NCBI RefSeq assembly: GCF_946887195.1
Contig: NZ_CAMPKE010000013.1
Span: 50,985-114,984 of the forward strand
Source: an uncultured Halomonas sp.
Lineage (GTDB): Bacteria; Pseudomonadota; Gammaproteobacteria; Pseudomonadales; Halomonadaceae
Length of the DNA stretch: 64,000 bases
Reading direction: 5' to 3'
The position numbers were made by a program, and so were the translations under genes. Positions 1 to 8,660 of the stretch are shown piece by piece. The notes under the pieces were generated by a model, which saw nothing but the letters and a program-made list of their open reading frames with translations, ran no database searches and was not told the origin of the DNA. Within the stretch, counting starts at the first letter, position 1. Every line of letters starts with the position of its first letter.

Positions 1-252
1 CTCGCGCTAATCGGCGCCGAGGACGATATCGACGCGCATCGCTCGGCGGTAGCCGTCGAGGCTCCCGATCATACGCCGGAGGCATTGGACGCCGTCTGGG
101 AAGAGGAAGCGGTACGTTTCTCCGCCGAATCCGACCAGGACTGCGCGATGCAATCCGCCGAGGGCCGACGCCTGGCCGAGCGTAAGCATGATCAGTTGCC
201 CCAGGCGATAAACATCATGCCGTCGACGCCATCTTCGGCTGCGGACCAGTAA
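1..252 (+). CDS. narJ: Nitrate reductase chaperone NarJ, C-terminal fragment
   Basis: The open frame runs in from the left edge and stops with TAA at 250-252, 12 bases before narI. It encodes about 83 residues, acidic and then Ser/Ala-rich, with a segment ALDAVWEEEAVRF that fits the C-terminal end of the NarJ/NarW/TorD family. NarJ is the dedicated cytoplasmic chaperone that helps insert molybdenum cofactor and Fe-S clusters into NarG before the complex docks on NarI. The assignment rests on this weakly conserved tail plus its place directly before narI, the usual narGHJI order; the N-terminal part is outside the window. Confidence 0.8.
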   Translation, partial: LALIGAEDDIDAHRSAVAVEAPDHTPEALDAVWEEEAVRFSAESDQDCAMQSAEGRRLAERKHDQLPQAINIMPSTPSSAADQ

Positions 253-264
253 AGGAGACTTACC

Positions 265-948
265 ATGTTCGCTGAATATCTCCAGCATCTGATCTATGGC
301 TACTACCCTTATCTGGCCGGCACGGTTTTCCTGCTGGGTAGTCTGTTGCGCTATGATCATGGGCAATATACGTGGAAGACCGGCTCCAGCCAGCTGCTGT
401 CCTCGAAAAACATGCGCCTGGCCAGCAATCTATTCCATATTGGCATCATCGTTATCTTCTTCGGTCATCTGTTCGGCATGCTGACGCCGCACTGGATCTA
501 TGCACCGTTTTTGCAGGCGGGTACCAAGCAACTGCTGGCCATCGTAGTAGGGGGTATTGCCGGGCTGCTGTGTGTAGTCGGCGGGGCCATGTTGCTGCAT
601 CGTCGCCTGTTCAATCCTCGGGTTAAGGCCTCGTCGAGTGTCATGGACACGCTGATCCTGGCGCTGCTCGTCTTTCAGGCCGTGCTGGGCCTGGTGACGA
701 TCATCTTCTCGCTGGGCCATCTCGATGGCGAGATGATGCTGACGCTGAGCTCATGGGCGCAATCGATCGTGTTCTTCGGCGGCGGCTCGGCCGATTACAT
801 GGCACAGGTTTCACCGATCTTCAAGATTCATATCTTCGTCGGCCTGACCATCATCCTGCTGTTTCCGTTCACCCGGCTGGTACATGTCTGGAGTGCACCG
901 CTGGGGTATCTCGGGCGGCGTTATCAGATCGTACGCCGGCGCGGTTAA
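265..948 (+). CDS. narI: Respiratory nitrate reductase gamma subunit NarI
   Basis: NarI is the cytochrome b membrane subunit of the NarGHI nitrate reductase. It oxidises quinol at the periplasmic side and passes electrons through two b-type haems to NarH and NarG. The product has 227 residues (E. coli NarI has 225) and five hydrophobic segments. His58, His68, His189 and His207 match in spacing the four haem-ligating histidines of E. coli NarI (56, 66, 187, 205). A strong ribosome binding site AAAGGAG lies at 251-257, overlapping the narJ stop, so narJ and narI are probably translated in concert. The next gene follows after 15 bases in the same operon. Confidence 0.97.
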   Translation: MFAEYLQHLIYGYYPYLAGTVFLLGSLLRYDHGQYTWKTGSSQLLSSKNMRLASNLFHIGIIVIFFGHLFGMLTPHWIYAPFLQAGTKQLLAIVVGGIAGLLCVVGGAMLLHRRLFNPRVKASSSVMDTLILALLVFQAVLGLVTIIFSLGHLDGEMMLTLSSWAQSIVFFGGGSADYMAQVSPIFKIHIFVGLTIILLFPFTRLVHVWSAPLGYLGRRYQIVRRRG

Positions 949-963
949 GAGGGAGAGACTGTC

Positions 964-1767
964 ATGCAAATGATTGCTGCCGAAAACCTGCCGGGAAATG
1001 CCATGTCACCGGCGGTCCGGGTGGGTGACGTAACTATCGATGAAGACGCCATCGCCCAGGAAATGCAGTATCATCCCGCCGCTTCGGTCGGCGAGGCCCA
1101 GCTGCTGGCGGCGCGGGCGCTGGTGGTGCGCGAACTGCTGAGCCAGCGTGCCGCCCTGCTGGGGTTAGCGGAACCCGCCGACGATCGGACGATCGCCGAA
1201 CTGCTGGAGCGCGAGTTGGAGGTGCCCGAGCCCGATGAGGCCGCCTGCCGGCGATTCTTCGAGACCCATCGCCAGCGTTTCTCCGAGCCGACACGATTGC
1301 GGATACGCCATATTCTGCTCCCGGCGGCACCGGACGATGCCCCGGCAAGGGACGCCCAGTACCGGCTCGGGCAGACGCTGATCCAGCAGCTTCAGGAAGT
1401 CCCCGAGCGCTTTAGCGAATTCGCCCAGCGCCACTCCGCCTGTCCAACGAAGGACGAGGGGGGCGACCTGGGCTGGCTGTTGCCGGGTCAGACCGTCGGC
1501 GAGCTGGATCGTGCCTTGGCGCATCTCCCCACCGGTCTTTACGAGCGGCCGCTGGCTTCGCGTTATGGTTGGCATGTGGTGTATGTCGATGAGCGAATCG
1601 AGGGCCACGCGCTGCCCTTCGCGCAAGTCGCCGAGCGCGTGCGCCATACCCTCCTCGAGCAGTCGACGCGGCGGGCGCTGCGTCACTATTTGCTGGCGCT
1701 GGAAGAGACCGTCGGGGTCGAAGGCATTGCGTTGGATGACGACAGCACCGGGTCGCTCATGCAATAA
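964..1767 (+). CDS. PpiC-type peptidyl-prolyl isomerase of the nar operon
   Basis: A 267-residue protein with a helical, charged N-terminal half (about 1-110) and a parvulin/PpiC rotamase domain at about 115-215, recognised by LRIRHILLP, a GGDLGWLLPGQ loop and a SRYGWHVVYV strand. There is no signal peptide, so it should act in the cytoplasm, unlike SurA or PpiD. The layout is like NifM, the isomerase that matures nitrogenase. Similar genes follow narI in Pseudomonas, so a role in folding or maturing nitrate reductase is likely but inferred. The start at 964 follows GAGGGAGAG at 949-957; an in-frame ATG at 1003 is an alternative. Confidence 0.88.
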   Translation: MQMIAAENLPGNAMSPAVRVGDVTIDEDAIAQEMQYHPAASVGEAQLLAARALVVRELLSQRAALLGLAEPADDRTIAELLERELEVPEPDEAACRRFFETHRQRFSEPTRLRIRHILLPAAPDDAPARDAQYRLGQTLIQQLQEVPERFSEFAQRHSACPTKDEGGDLGWLLPGQTVGELDRALAHLPTGLYERPLASRYGWHVVYVDERIEGHALPFAQVAERVRHTLLEQSTRRALRHYLLALEETVGVEGIALDDDSTGSLMQ

Positions 1768-1814
1768 GCCGCGGACCTAAGCCTTGATGTATCGCGTCAC
1801 TGTGCTGGCAGGCA

Positions 1815-2870
1815 CTAGGTGCTAGCCGCCGCGGGTTGCCGCCAATGCTTCAGCATGGCCAGGCTGACGAGTAGCCAGGCGGCTAGCGCGATCCATACCG
1901 TGAACTGGGGAAGCGCCCTGAGAAAGCCGATATCGAGTGCTTCGCCCAAGCTCAGGGTGCCGGTGGTATACATCCCCAATGGAAAGACCATGCCCCACAG
2001 TTGCGCGTCGTAACGCAGCGGGTAGCGGCGTACGAGATGCCGCCATAGCGAGAGGCCGATCAGCAGCGGAACCCACCAGCTCGCCACGGCCCAGAACAGC
2101 AGCGTGAGCCCCTTGAGAAACGGCACGAAATCGATCAGCAGGGAGTGCCGGTCGGCGTGCAGAATCAGCGTCGAGCCAGCCAGCGTGGTGATGGCCACGG
2201 CGCCCATGTTGATCCAGTAGGGCGGGGTCAAGGCCGCTGCCGAGAGGCGCAGAAACACCAGCCGATAGACGATCAGCGTGATGATGACCAGATAGAGCGC
2301 GCAACCCAGCAGGAACATGCATAGCGCGAAGAACAGCGCCGGTTCGGTAAGCCTTTCGCTCCATGGCAGCAGCGCGGTCAACACGGCGATGGATTGCGTG
2401 CTGACGGTGGCCAGTAGCCACGCACCGTTGATGCCATGCTCCAGTGCCGGCTTGTCGGCCTGCACGATAACGGCGATGAAGAAGGCGTACATTATCGTCA
2501 GCCACAGGGCGATGGCCAGTAACCATAACCACTGCGCCGCCGCTGTCGCATGGGCGATCAGCAGCCACTGCGTGCCGAGGATGCCGGTGGCGGCGATCAG
2601 CGTGAAAAAACCGGGACCGCGCGCATGATCGCTGAGATCGTCGAGAAACAGCGCTGGGTAGCGCACTGCGCGCAGCAGGGTCAATAACCATAATACAGCG
2701 TAGGCGAAGGTGCCCAGTCCCAGAAACAGCCAGGCGAGCGAGGGCATGCCGAGGGCGTGCGTATCGATGGAAGCCGCGCCAGTCGCCATGACCAGCGCAA
2801 AATAACCGGGGAATAGGCGCGCGGCGTTACTATCGAGCCGTGTATAAAATTGTCGGTACAGCGCAGTCAT
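1815..2870 (-). CDS. TehA/SLAC1/Mae1-family anion channel or C4-dicarboxylate transporter
   Basis: A 351-residue polytopic membrane protein with about ten hydrophobic segments and a short hydrophilic N-terminus. The opening FPGYFALVMATGAASI and the later PYWINMGAVAITTLAG resemble the TDT family (tellurite-resistance/dicarboxylate transporter), which includes TehA, yeast Mae1 and the plant SLAC1 anion channel. Family members pass anions such as malate, sulfite, nitrate or chloride; the substrate cannot be told from sequence. It is convergent with the nar operon, whose last stop is 48 bases away, so a link to nitrate is possible but unsupported. No good ribosome binding site was seen, which leaves the start slightly uncertain. 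Confidence 0.85.
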   Translation of the reverse strand: MTALYRQFYTRLDSNAARLFPGYFALVMATGAASIDTHALGMPSLAWLFLGLGTFAYAVLWLLTLLRAVRYPALFLDDLSDHARGPGFFTLIAATGILGTQWLLIAHATAAAQWLWLLAIALWLTIMYAFFIAVIVQADKPALEHGINGAWLLATVSTQSIAVLTALLPWSERLTEPALFFALCMFLLGCALYLVIITLIVYRLVFLRLSAAALTPPYWINMGAVAITTLAGSTLILHADRHSLLIDFVPFLKGLTLLFWAVASWWVPLLIGLSLWRHLVRRYPLRYDAQLWGMVFPLGMYTTGTLSLGEALDIGFLRALPQFTVWIALAAWLLVSLAMLKHWRQPAAAST

Positions 2871-3076
2871 GGTGTCCCCCGGCGATCCCGGGCCATTCTA
2901 GCGCATCTCTTCGCTCGCTCCGAGAGCGGCGAGCAGGCCGCTTATCGTGAATTCGGATCGCTATGAGGCCTCTCTCGGCTTGATCGCCACTCCTATGCCA
3001 GCTAGACCTAGTGCATGGCCGGGTCGCGCCATGGTCTGGCCCGATGAGATGCCAGCGGGATAGAAGGAGCCAAGGA

Positions 3077-3790
3077 ATGGTGTGGTTTCAGGCGCTACTC
3101 ATCGTCGGTCTCGCCCTCGTGCACGTATTCGCCGGCCGGCTACGTTTCCTCGATGTCATGCCGCGCAGTGGCTGGCTTTCATTCGCCGGCGGGGTATCGG
3201 TTGCCTACGTCTTCATTCATGTCTTTCCCGAACTCGAGGAAGCGCAGCGAGCGCTGGGCGAGCATGTGGGAGCCATCGCCTTCGTCGAGCATCACGCCTA
3301 CCTGGTGGCGCTTGCCGGTCTGGCGTTTTTCTATGGCCTGGAGCGGTTGGTCAAAACCGATCGGGGCCGGCGTGCCGGCAAGGCCAGTGTCGGCGTGTTC
3401 TGGCTGCATATCGCTTCTTTCGCTTTCTACAACGCGTTAGTGGGCTACTTGTTGGTCTATCGCGAGGATAACGTGCGTGGGCTGCTGTTCTTCTTCCTGG
3501 CGATGGCATTTCATTTTCTGGTCAACGACCACGGACTGCGCCAGCATCACCGGGGACTTTACGGCCACACCGGGCGGTGGGTGCTCGCCATGGCGGTGAT
3601 CATCGGTTGGGGCGTCGGGCTCATGACCGAAATCAGCGAGGCCGCGACCAGCGCGCTATTCGCTTTTCTGGCCGGTGGCATCGTGCTCAACGTGCTCAAG
3701 GAGGAGTTGCCGGAGGAGCGACTCAGCCGGTTCTGGCCTTTTGCGCTCGGTGCCATCGTCTATGCGGTGATGTTGCTGGTCAGCGCATGA
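3077..3790 (+). CDS. ZIP-like integral membrane protein of unknown substrate
   Basis: A 237-residue membrane protein with about seven hydrophobic segments. VAYVFIHVFPELEE near residue 45 and the C-terminal LFAFLAGGIVLNVLKEELPE resemble the ends of ZIP metal-transporter helices, where an acidic ELPE follows a small-residue helix. A His-rich middle segment (VNDHGLRQHHRGLYGHTGR, about residues 155-173) could bind metal. The canonical HNxxD and HExPHE motifs are not seen, so transport of zinc or iron is only a guess. I chose the ATG at 3077 because AAGGAG lies at 3064-3069; an upstream in-frame ATG at 3011 would add a non-hydrophobic, poorly supported extension. Confidence 0.7.
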   Translation: MVWFQALLIVGLALVHVFAGRLRFLDVMPRSGWLSFAGGVSVAYVFIHVFPELEEAQRALGEHVGAIAFVEHHAYLVALAGLAFFYGLERLVKTDRGRRAGKASVGVFWLHIASFAFYNALVGYLLVYREDNVRGLLFFFLAMAFHFLVNDHGLRQHHRGLYGHTGRWVLAMAVIIGWGVGLMTEISEAATSALFAFLAGGIVLNVLKEELPEERLSRFWPFALGAIVYAVMLLVSA

Positions 3791-3924
3791 AGATAGGGAC
3801 GCTTCAATGGGCATCGGCCATGAGCCGGCCTCATGAGGGGCCATAGATAGACCTTCTCGCATTGGCCTTACCCGTGTACCTTGGGAAGCTTGAAAATCGA
3901 TCACTCAGCGGAGAAATACGAGCC

Positions 3925-4542
3925 ATGCACGTGAAGCAGGGACCGACGTCTTATCGAATTGCCTGGCAATCGGCCATTCTCCTGATCGTGACGTTGTTGC
4001 TGACAGGCTGCGGCGTCAACAATCTTCCCACTTACGACGAACAGGTCAAGGCGGCCTGGGCACAGGTGGAGAACCAGTACCAGCGGCGTGCCGATCTGGT
4101 GCCCAACCTGGTGGCGACCGTCAAGGGTTTCGCGGAACAGGAACGAGAGACATTGACCGCCGTGGTCGAGGCGCGTGCCAAGGCCACCTCCATCCAGGTC
4201 GATGAGAGCATTTTGAACGATCCCGAGAAGCTGCAGCAATTCCAGCAGGTTCAGGGTGAGCTCTCGGGTGCGCTGAGCCGTTTGATGGCGGTCTCCGAGC
4301 GCTATCCTGAGCTGAAATCGAACCAGAATTTCCTGGCGCTGCAATCTCAGCTCGAAGGTACCGAGAATCGCATTGCCGTCGCCCGGCGCGATTTCATCCA
4401 GGCGGTCGAGCAGTACAACACCGAGATTCGCACCTTCCCGGGACGTATCTGGCATAGCCTGCTGTATAGCGACATGGAAATTCGCGCCAACTTCGAGGCG
4501 ACGTCGCCCGATGCCGAGCAGGCCCCTCAGGTGGAATTCTGA
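3925..4542 (+). CDS. lemA: LemA family lipoprotein
   Basis: A 205-residue protein with an N-terminal hydrophobic stretch (about 14-27) ending in LLTGC, a lipobox with Cys29 as the likely lipidated residue. The body is the LemA fold: a long helical bundle including VKAAWAQVENQYQRRADLVP and the NLVATVKGFA segment. LemA proteins are membrane-anchored, cell-envelope helical bundles whose biochemical role is unsettled. The start at 3925 follows GGAGAA at 3910-3915; an upstream in-frame ATG at 3862 has no such site. The stop codon overlaps the start of the next gene by one base, and LemA next to TPM-domain proteins is a recurring arrangement. Confidence 0.93.
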   Translation: MHVKQGPTSYRIAWQSAILLIVTLLLTGCGVNNLPTYDEQVKAAWAQVENQYQRRADLVPNLVATVKGFAEQERETLTAVVEARAKATSIQVDESILNDPEKLQQFQQVQGELSGALSRLMAVSERYPELKSNQNFLALQSQLEGTENRIAVARRDFIQAVEQYNTEIRTFPGRIWHSLLYSDMEIRANFEATSPDAEQAPQVEF

Positions 4543-5315
4543 TGCCCCGCCTGCTGCGCTTTTCCGCCTTTTTACTGCTATGGGCTTGCGCGTTTGGCGC
4601 ACAGGCCCAGCAGCAGCCCGACTTTCCCGAGCTCAGCGGGCGCGTCGTCGACCGGGCCGAGATGCTGGATGCCGCGACTGAATCCCAACTGACCGAGATG
4701 CTGGCGACCCATGAACAGGCGACGACCGAACAGGTCGTCATCGTCACGCTACCGAACCTGCAGGGCTACCCTATCGAGCAGTTCGGCTACCAATTGGGCC
4801 GCCATTGGGGCATCGGCCAGGAGGGAGAAGACAACGGTGCGCTGCTGATCGTCGCCGAAGACGAGCGTGAGGTGCGTATCGAAGTCGGCTACGGCCTGGA
4901 GGGACGCCTGACCGATGCGCAGTCCTCGGTAATCATCAACCGAATCATCGTGCCGGCGTTCAAGCAGGGCGATTTCGCGGGCGGGATCACCCGCGGTGCG
5001 CAAGCGATGGTTCAGGTGCTGGGGGGCGATCCGCTCGCGCAGCAGGCAAGCGATGGCCAAGCGCCCCGCGAAACCCCCGATGGACCCATGTCGATCTTCT
5101 TCTTCGTGCTGCTTGTCGTCGTCACGGTCCTGGTGCGCGGCAGCGGTCGAGGTCGCGGCGGTAGAGGCGGTCGCGGCGGTTTGCTCGGTGCGGTGCTGCT
5201 GGGTGCGGCACTCGGTGGGCGCGGCGGCTCTGGCGGTGGTGGCTTCGGCGGTGGAGGCGGCTTCGGTGGCGGCGGCGGTGGCTTCGGTGGCGGTGGCGCA
5301 TCCGGCGGCTGGTAA
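4542..5315 (+). CDS. TPM-domain (YgcG-type) secreted membrane protein with Gly-rich tail
   Basis: A 257-residue protein with a signal peptide (1-23, ending AQAQ), a TPM domain at about 28-150 (GRVVDRAEML, TTEQVVIVTLPNLQG, VEVGYGLEGRLTDAQ), a hydrophobic segment near 181-199, and a C-terminal tail made almost wholly of glycine with regularly spaced Phe. TPM domains (also called Psb32/TLP18.3/MOLO-1) face the periplasm or lumen; the plant member has phosphatase activity, and the bacterial role is uncertain. It overlaps lemA by one base (TGATG), so translation is probably coupled. The Gly/Phe tail is typical of this subfamily and not a sign of frameshift. Confidence 0.9.
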   Translation: MPRLLRFSAFLLLWACAFGAQAQQQPDFPELSGRVVDRAEMLDAATESQLTEMLATHEQATTEQVVIVTLPNLQGYPIEQFGYQLGRHWGIGQEGEDNGALLIVAEDEREVRIEVGYGLEGRLTDAQSSVIINRIIVPAFKQGDFAGGITRGAQAMVQVLGGDPLAQQASDGQAPRETPDGPMSIFFFVLLVVVTVLVRGSGRGRGGRGGRGGLLGAVLLGAALGGRGGSGGGGFGGGGGFGGGGGGFGGGGASGGW

Positions 5316-5341
5316 ACAATTTCAACGAGTATGAATACCCG

Positions 5342-5959
5342 ATGGCTTTATTGAGCGAAAGCGAGCAGCGCCAGGTGGCCGAAGCGATCAGCCGGGTCGA
5401 GCGAGAGACCGATGCCGAGCTGGTTACGGTGCTCACCGCCCAGGCCGACGATTATGCGTATATTCCGTTACTCTGGGCCAGCATCATCGCCTTGGTGGTG
5501 CCTGGCGCGATCAACTATTTCCCAGGCTGGCTGGATTCGCACACGCTATTGCTGGTGCAGTGGGTCACGTTCGTCGTGTTGGGATTGGCGTTTCGCGCGC
5601 CTGCGATTACCACTCGACTCATTCCACGCTCGGTACGCCACTGGCGGGCATCGAACCTCGCGCGCCGCCAGTTCCTCGAGCAGAATCTGCATCACACCGC
5701 CGAAGAGACTGGCATGCTGATCTTCGTATCGGAAGCTGAGCGCTATGTGGAAATACTGGTCGACCGGGGAATTTCCAGCCGCCTGAGCGACGACACCTGG
5801 CAAGAGATCGTCGAATCCTTCACCCGGCGCGTCGCCCACGGCGAGACCCTGCAGGGATTTCTGGAATGCATCGAGGCGTGCGGTGAGCATCTCGAGCGAG
5901 AGATTCCCGCGACCCATGAGCGCAACGAATTGCCCAACCGCCTCATCGTGCTTTCCTGA
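5342..5959 (+). CDS. Second TPM-domain membrane protein
   Basis: A 205-residue protein that opens with a shortened TPM half (LLSESEQRQVAEAISRVE, DAELVTVLTAQADDY), then two hydrophobic segments near 40-60 and 70-90, then the rest of the domain (TGMLIFVSEAERYVEIL). This split TPM with inserted membrane helices is the usual partner of LemA and the Gly-rich TPM protein, so the three likely form one envelope complex or pathway. It lies 26 bases after the previous gene. The ribosome binding site is weak (GAGTATG around 5328-5334), which fits read-through translation from the upstream genes. Confidence 0.86.
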   Translation: MALLSESEQRQVAEAISRVERETDAELVTVLTAQADDYAYIPLLWASIIALVVPGAINYFPGWLDSHTLLLVQWVTFVVLGLAFRAPAITTRLIPRSVRHWRASNLARRQFLEQNLHHTAEETGMLIFVSEAERYVEILVDRGISSRLSDDTWQEIVESFTRRVAHGETLQGFLECIEACGEHLEREIPATHERNELPNRLIVLS

Positions 5960-5974
5960 GTCGGCGGTCGGCCC

Positions 5975-6835
5975 TCAGCGGTAACGGCAGGCTGGCAAGC
6001 CTGTCACGCCCGGGCGCACGGCAAACAGACCGCCAGCTTGCGCTTCGTCGTCACGGCCCTCGGCAGCGGTGGTAATATATAGCGTGGATAGATCGTCATC
6101 GCCGAACGTGCAGCAGGTGACTCGCGATGCCGGCAGGGCAATCTCACGGTCCAGGCTGCCATCGGGCATGAAACGGCTGACTCGCCCGCCGTCCCAGTGG
6201 GCGACCCACAGCCCGCCTTCGGCATCGACGGTCATGCCGTCGGGGCAGCCGTCGCGTTCGCTGAAGCGCAGGTGCTCGCGTTTGTTGCTAAGCTCGCCGT
6301 TGGCCGATACATCGAAGGCATAGATCGTACGCGCCGGGCTATCGGTATGATAGAGCGTGGTGCCAGCGGCATCGATCGCCGGGCCGTTGGTCACCGTATA
6401 GTGGCGATCCATGGCCACCAGGCCGCGCGCATCGAAGCGATAGAAGACGCCCGTCGCCTCGCTTTCGGCGTCTTGCAGGGTGCCGAACCATAATCGACCG
6501 TGAGGATCGGCCTTGCCATCGTTGAGGCGGTGATCCACCGCGTCGGCGACCGGTTCGGCGAGAGTGGCGGTAATGCGCGGCCCGGCGTCATCGAATTGCA
6601 GGCGCGCCAGTCGCGAACGCAGCCCGGCGACGAAACCGCCGTCGGCATGCGGGACCAGCCAGCAGCAGGCTTCGTCCAGCGGCCATTCGCGTGTCTCGCA
6701 CGAGGTGGGAGAGTAACTCAGCAGGCGTCTGCCCAGAATGTCGACGAACAGCAGTGCCTGACGGTCGCTGGACCACAGCGGCCCCTCGCCGAGTCGAGCG
6801 CGGCCGGTCCAGACACGGCGAACGGTATCGGTCAT
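5975..6835 (-). CDS. SMP-30/gluconolactonase-type sugar lactone hydrolase
   Basis: A 286-residue protein of the SMP-30/gluconolaconase/LRE six-bladed propeller family. Landmarks are RLGEGPLWSSD near the N-terminus (metal-binding Glu), NDGKADPHGRLWFG, TNGPAID and DGCPDGMTVDAEGGLWVAHW, which supply the Asn and Asp residues that hold the catalytic divalent metal. Such enzymes open sugar lactones, for example gluconolactone or arabinonolactone; the actual substrate is unknown and no sugar pathway genes are next to it. I chose the ATG at 6835, just before the conserved start of the domain; an upstream ATG at 6916 would add a basic, unconserved extension. It is convergent with the TPM gene, 15 bases apart. 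Confidence 0.88.
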   Translation of the reverse strand: MTDTVRRVWTGRARLGEGPLWSSDRQALLFVDILGRRLLSYSPTSCETREWPLDEACCWLVPHADGGFVAGLRSRLARLQFDDAGPRITATLAEPVADAVDHRLNDGKADPHGRLWFGTLQDAESEATGVFYRFDARGLVAMDRHYTVTNGPAIDAAGTTLYHTDSPARTIYAFDVSANGELSNKREHLRFSERDGCPDGMTVDAEGGLWVAHWDGGRVSRFMPDGSLDREIALPASRVTCCTFGDDDLSTLYITTAAEGRDDEAQAGGLFAVRPGVTGLPACRYR

Positions 6836-7009
6836 GAGATGCCCCGGTGGTGAATGAGTGAGCCGTCTACATGGTGCCGTAACCGGGGTCGAATGGAAAC
6901 GGCGCCGGGCTGACAACGCCGAACTGACAGGCTAGGTAGGTTGCCTCTCTGGACGTGGCGTGGCATTGACGTTCACGAATCAGAGACGAATTCGAGGGAT
7001 GCAAACGTT

Positions 7010-7882
7010 GTGAAGTTGTTGATTCTGGATGCCGGGCATTGCCTTAGCCTGGCGTTGGCCCGTGAGGCCAACCGGCGCGGTGATACCGAGCTTTTCATCG
7101 AGGAGAGGTTGGCGCTCGCCCCCGGTCAGCTTGAAGACATGGCGCCCGATGCGCTGGTGATACCGCCATTGGCGCAGCCGATCAGCGCGGATCCGTCCGC
7201 GGTCACGGCGCATGCCGAAGCGGTCGAGGCGTGTCTGGAGCATTGCCGCCAATCGGGCGTGCCGCTTGTCTGGTGCGTCTCCGATCAGCTCTACGAGGAC
7301 GGCGCCGAGGCGCCTATCGACGAGCATGTGATTCCCGCACCGCGCGACGAGAGCCTGCGTCGGCTGATCGTGACCGGCGATCGCGTGCGCGAGCAGGCAC
7401 CCAAACACCTGATCGTGCGCCTGGGGCCGCTATTCGCCTTGGCTGGCGCCGACGCCTGGCTACCCGAACTGCTCGACTCATTGCAGGATGGCCAGGAAGT
7501 GCGCGCCGCCGAGGACATCATCTTCTGTCCGACCTCAGCGGATGCCGCGGCGCTGGCACTGATCGGCATGTTGCAGCAGCAGGGCTGTGGCGCGGGCGCC
7601 TGGGGAGCCTACCATCTCGCCGGTACCGAGCCAGTCAGTGCCTATACCTTCACCTCCGTGGTGCGGACCCAATTGGCGACACGCCTCGAGGGGCTCGGCA
7701 AGCAGGTCGAGTTGGGCGAGCTCAAGGCGCTCAATCATCATCACGATCAACCGCTACGCCGGGTTCTCAACTGCCGGCGCGTGCTGGAGGCGTTCGGTGT
7801 GCACCAGAAGCCCTGGCGACTGGAACTCGGTCGGATGCTGGATACCTGGTGTCAGGCTTATCAGGTCAAGGAGAGTGCATGA
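7010..7882 (+). CDS. RmlD-like NAD(P)-binding sugar nucleotide reductase/epimerase-fold protein
   Basis: A 290-residue protein whose first strand (VKLLILDAGHCLSLALAREA) has the position of a Rossmann fold but lacks a clean GxxGxxG, reading DAGHCLS. The later part (RLIVTGDRVREQAPKHLIVRLG, WGAYHLAGTEPVSAYTF, RRVLNCRRVLEAFG) matches the second half of dTDP-4-dehydrorhamnose reductase-like proteins. The degenerate nucleotide loop suggests altered or lost cofactor binding. I prefer the GTG at 7010, which follows GAGGGA at 6994-6999, over an ATG at 6941. The stop codon overlaps the acyltransferase start (ATGA), so the two are co-translated and may share a membrane-lipid or envelope role; this is inference. 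Confidence 0.75.
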   Translation: MKLLILDAGHCLSLALAREANRRGDTELFIEERLALAPGQLEDMAPDALVIPPLAQPISADPSAVTAHAEAVEACLEHCRQSGVPLVWCVSDQLYEDGAEAPIDEHVIPAPRDESLRRLIVTGDRVREQAPKHLIVRLGPLFALAGADAWLPELLDSLQDGQEVRAAEDIIFCPTSADAAALALIGMLQQQGCGAGAWGAYHLAGTEPVSAYTFTSVVRTQLATRLEGLGKQVELGELKALNHHHDQPLRRVLNCRRVLEAFGVHQKPWRLELGRMLDTWCQAYQVKESA

Positions 7883-8637
7883 GAGCGGTGCGCAGTGCGA
7901 TTTTCTATATCGGCTACTTTCTCGGCATCCTGGTATTCGGCTTGCTATGCCTGCCGGTGACGCCGCTGTTGCCGCTGCGAGGTCGCTACCGGCTGCTCAA
8001 TCTCTACAACCACTTCATCGTCGCCTGGTTCGCGCTCATCTGCGGGGTGCGCTATGAGGTGCGTGGCCGCGAGCATGTGCCCGAGGGGCCGGTGGTGATT
8101 CTGGCCAATCACCAGTGCGAGTGGGAGACGCTGTTCTTGCAGGTCCTCAAGCCGCCGGTGTGCACGGTGCTCAAACAGGAGCTGCTGCGCTTGCCGCTGT
8201 TCGGTTGGGCGCTGCGCCTGCTGCACCCCATCGCGCTGGATCGCTCACGGCCTTCGCGGGCCATGAAACAGGTGCTGACACAGGGGCCACAGCGGCTCAA
8301 GGAGGGGCTGTCGGTGCTGATCTTCCCCGAGGGCACGCGGGTCGAACTGGGCCAGCGCCGCCGCTACAACAAGAGCGGGGCGGTGATCGCCTGCCGGGCC
8401 GGGGTGCCGGTACTTCCGGTGGCGCACAATGCCGGCGAGCGTTGGCCGGGGCGGCACTGGATCAAGAATCCCGGGCGCCTGTCAGTCGTCGTCGGCGAGC
8501 CGATCGCCACGCTGGGGCGCACCCCGGAGGACGTGCTGGTCGAGGTCGAGAACTGGATCGAGACGCAGCTCGAGACGATCTGCGAAGTGCCGCGACCGGC
8601 ACGGGCGAATGCAGCGGCGAACAATCTGCCGGCTTAA
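7879..8637 (+). CDS. PlsC-type 1-acylglycerol-3-phosphate acyltransferase (HX4E variant)
   Basis: A 252-residue membrane-bound acyltransferase. A hydrophobic segment at about 7-33 anchors it; the catalytic block is ANHQCEWETLFLQ (His78 to Glu83), where family members usually have HX4D, and the FPEGTR phosphate-binding motif is at 149-154. Enzymes of this family transfer an acyl chain to the sn-2 position of lysophosphatidic acid or related lysolipids. The start ATG at 7879 overlaps the upstream stop (ATGA) and is preceded by AAGGAGAG at 7868-7875. HX4E occurs in a known sub-branch of lysophospholipid acyltransferases, so I regard the enzyme as active; the precise acceptor is not known. Confidence 0.88.
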   Translation: MRAVRSAIFYIGYFLGILVFGLLCLPVTPLLPLRGRYRLLNLYNHFIVAWFALICGVRYEVRGREHVPEGPVVILANHQCEWETLFLQVLKPPVCTVLKQELLRLPLFGWALRLLHPIALDRSRPSRAMKQVLTQGPQRLKEGLSVLIFPEGTRVELGQRRRYNKSGAVIACRAGVPVLPVAHNAGERWPGRHWIKNPGRLSVVVGEPIATLGRTPEDVLVEVENWIETQLETICEVPRPARANAAANNLPA

Positions 8638-8660
8638 TCCTCTTTCTCCGCTATGGAACG

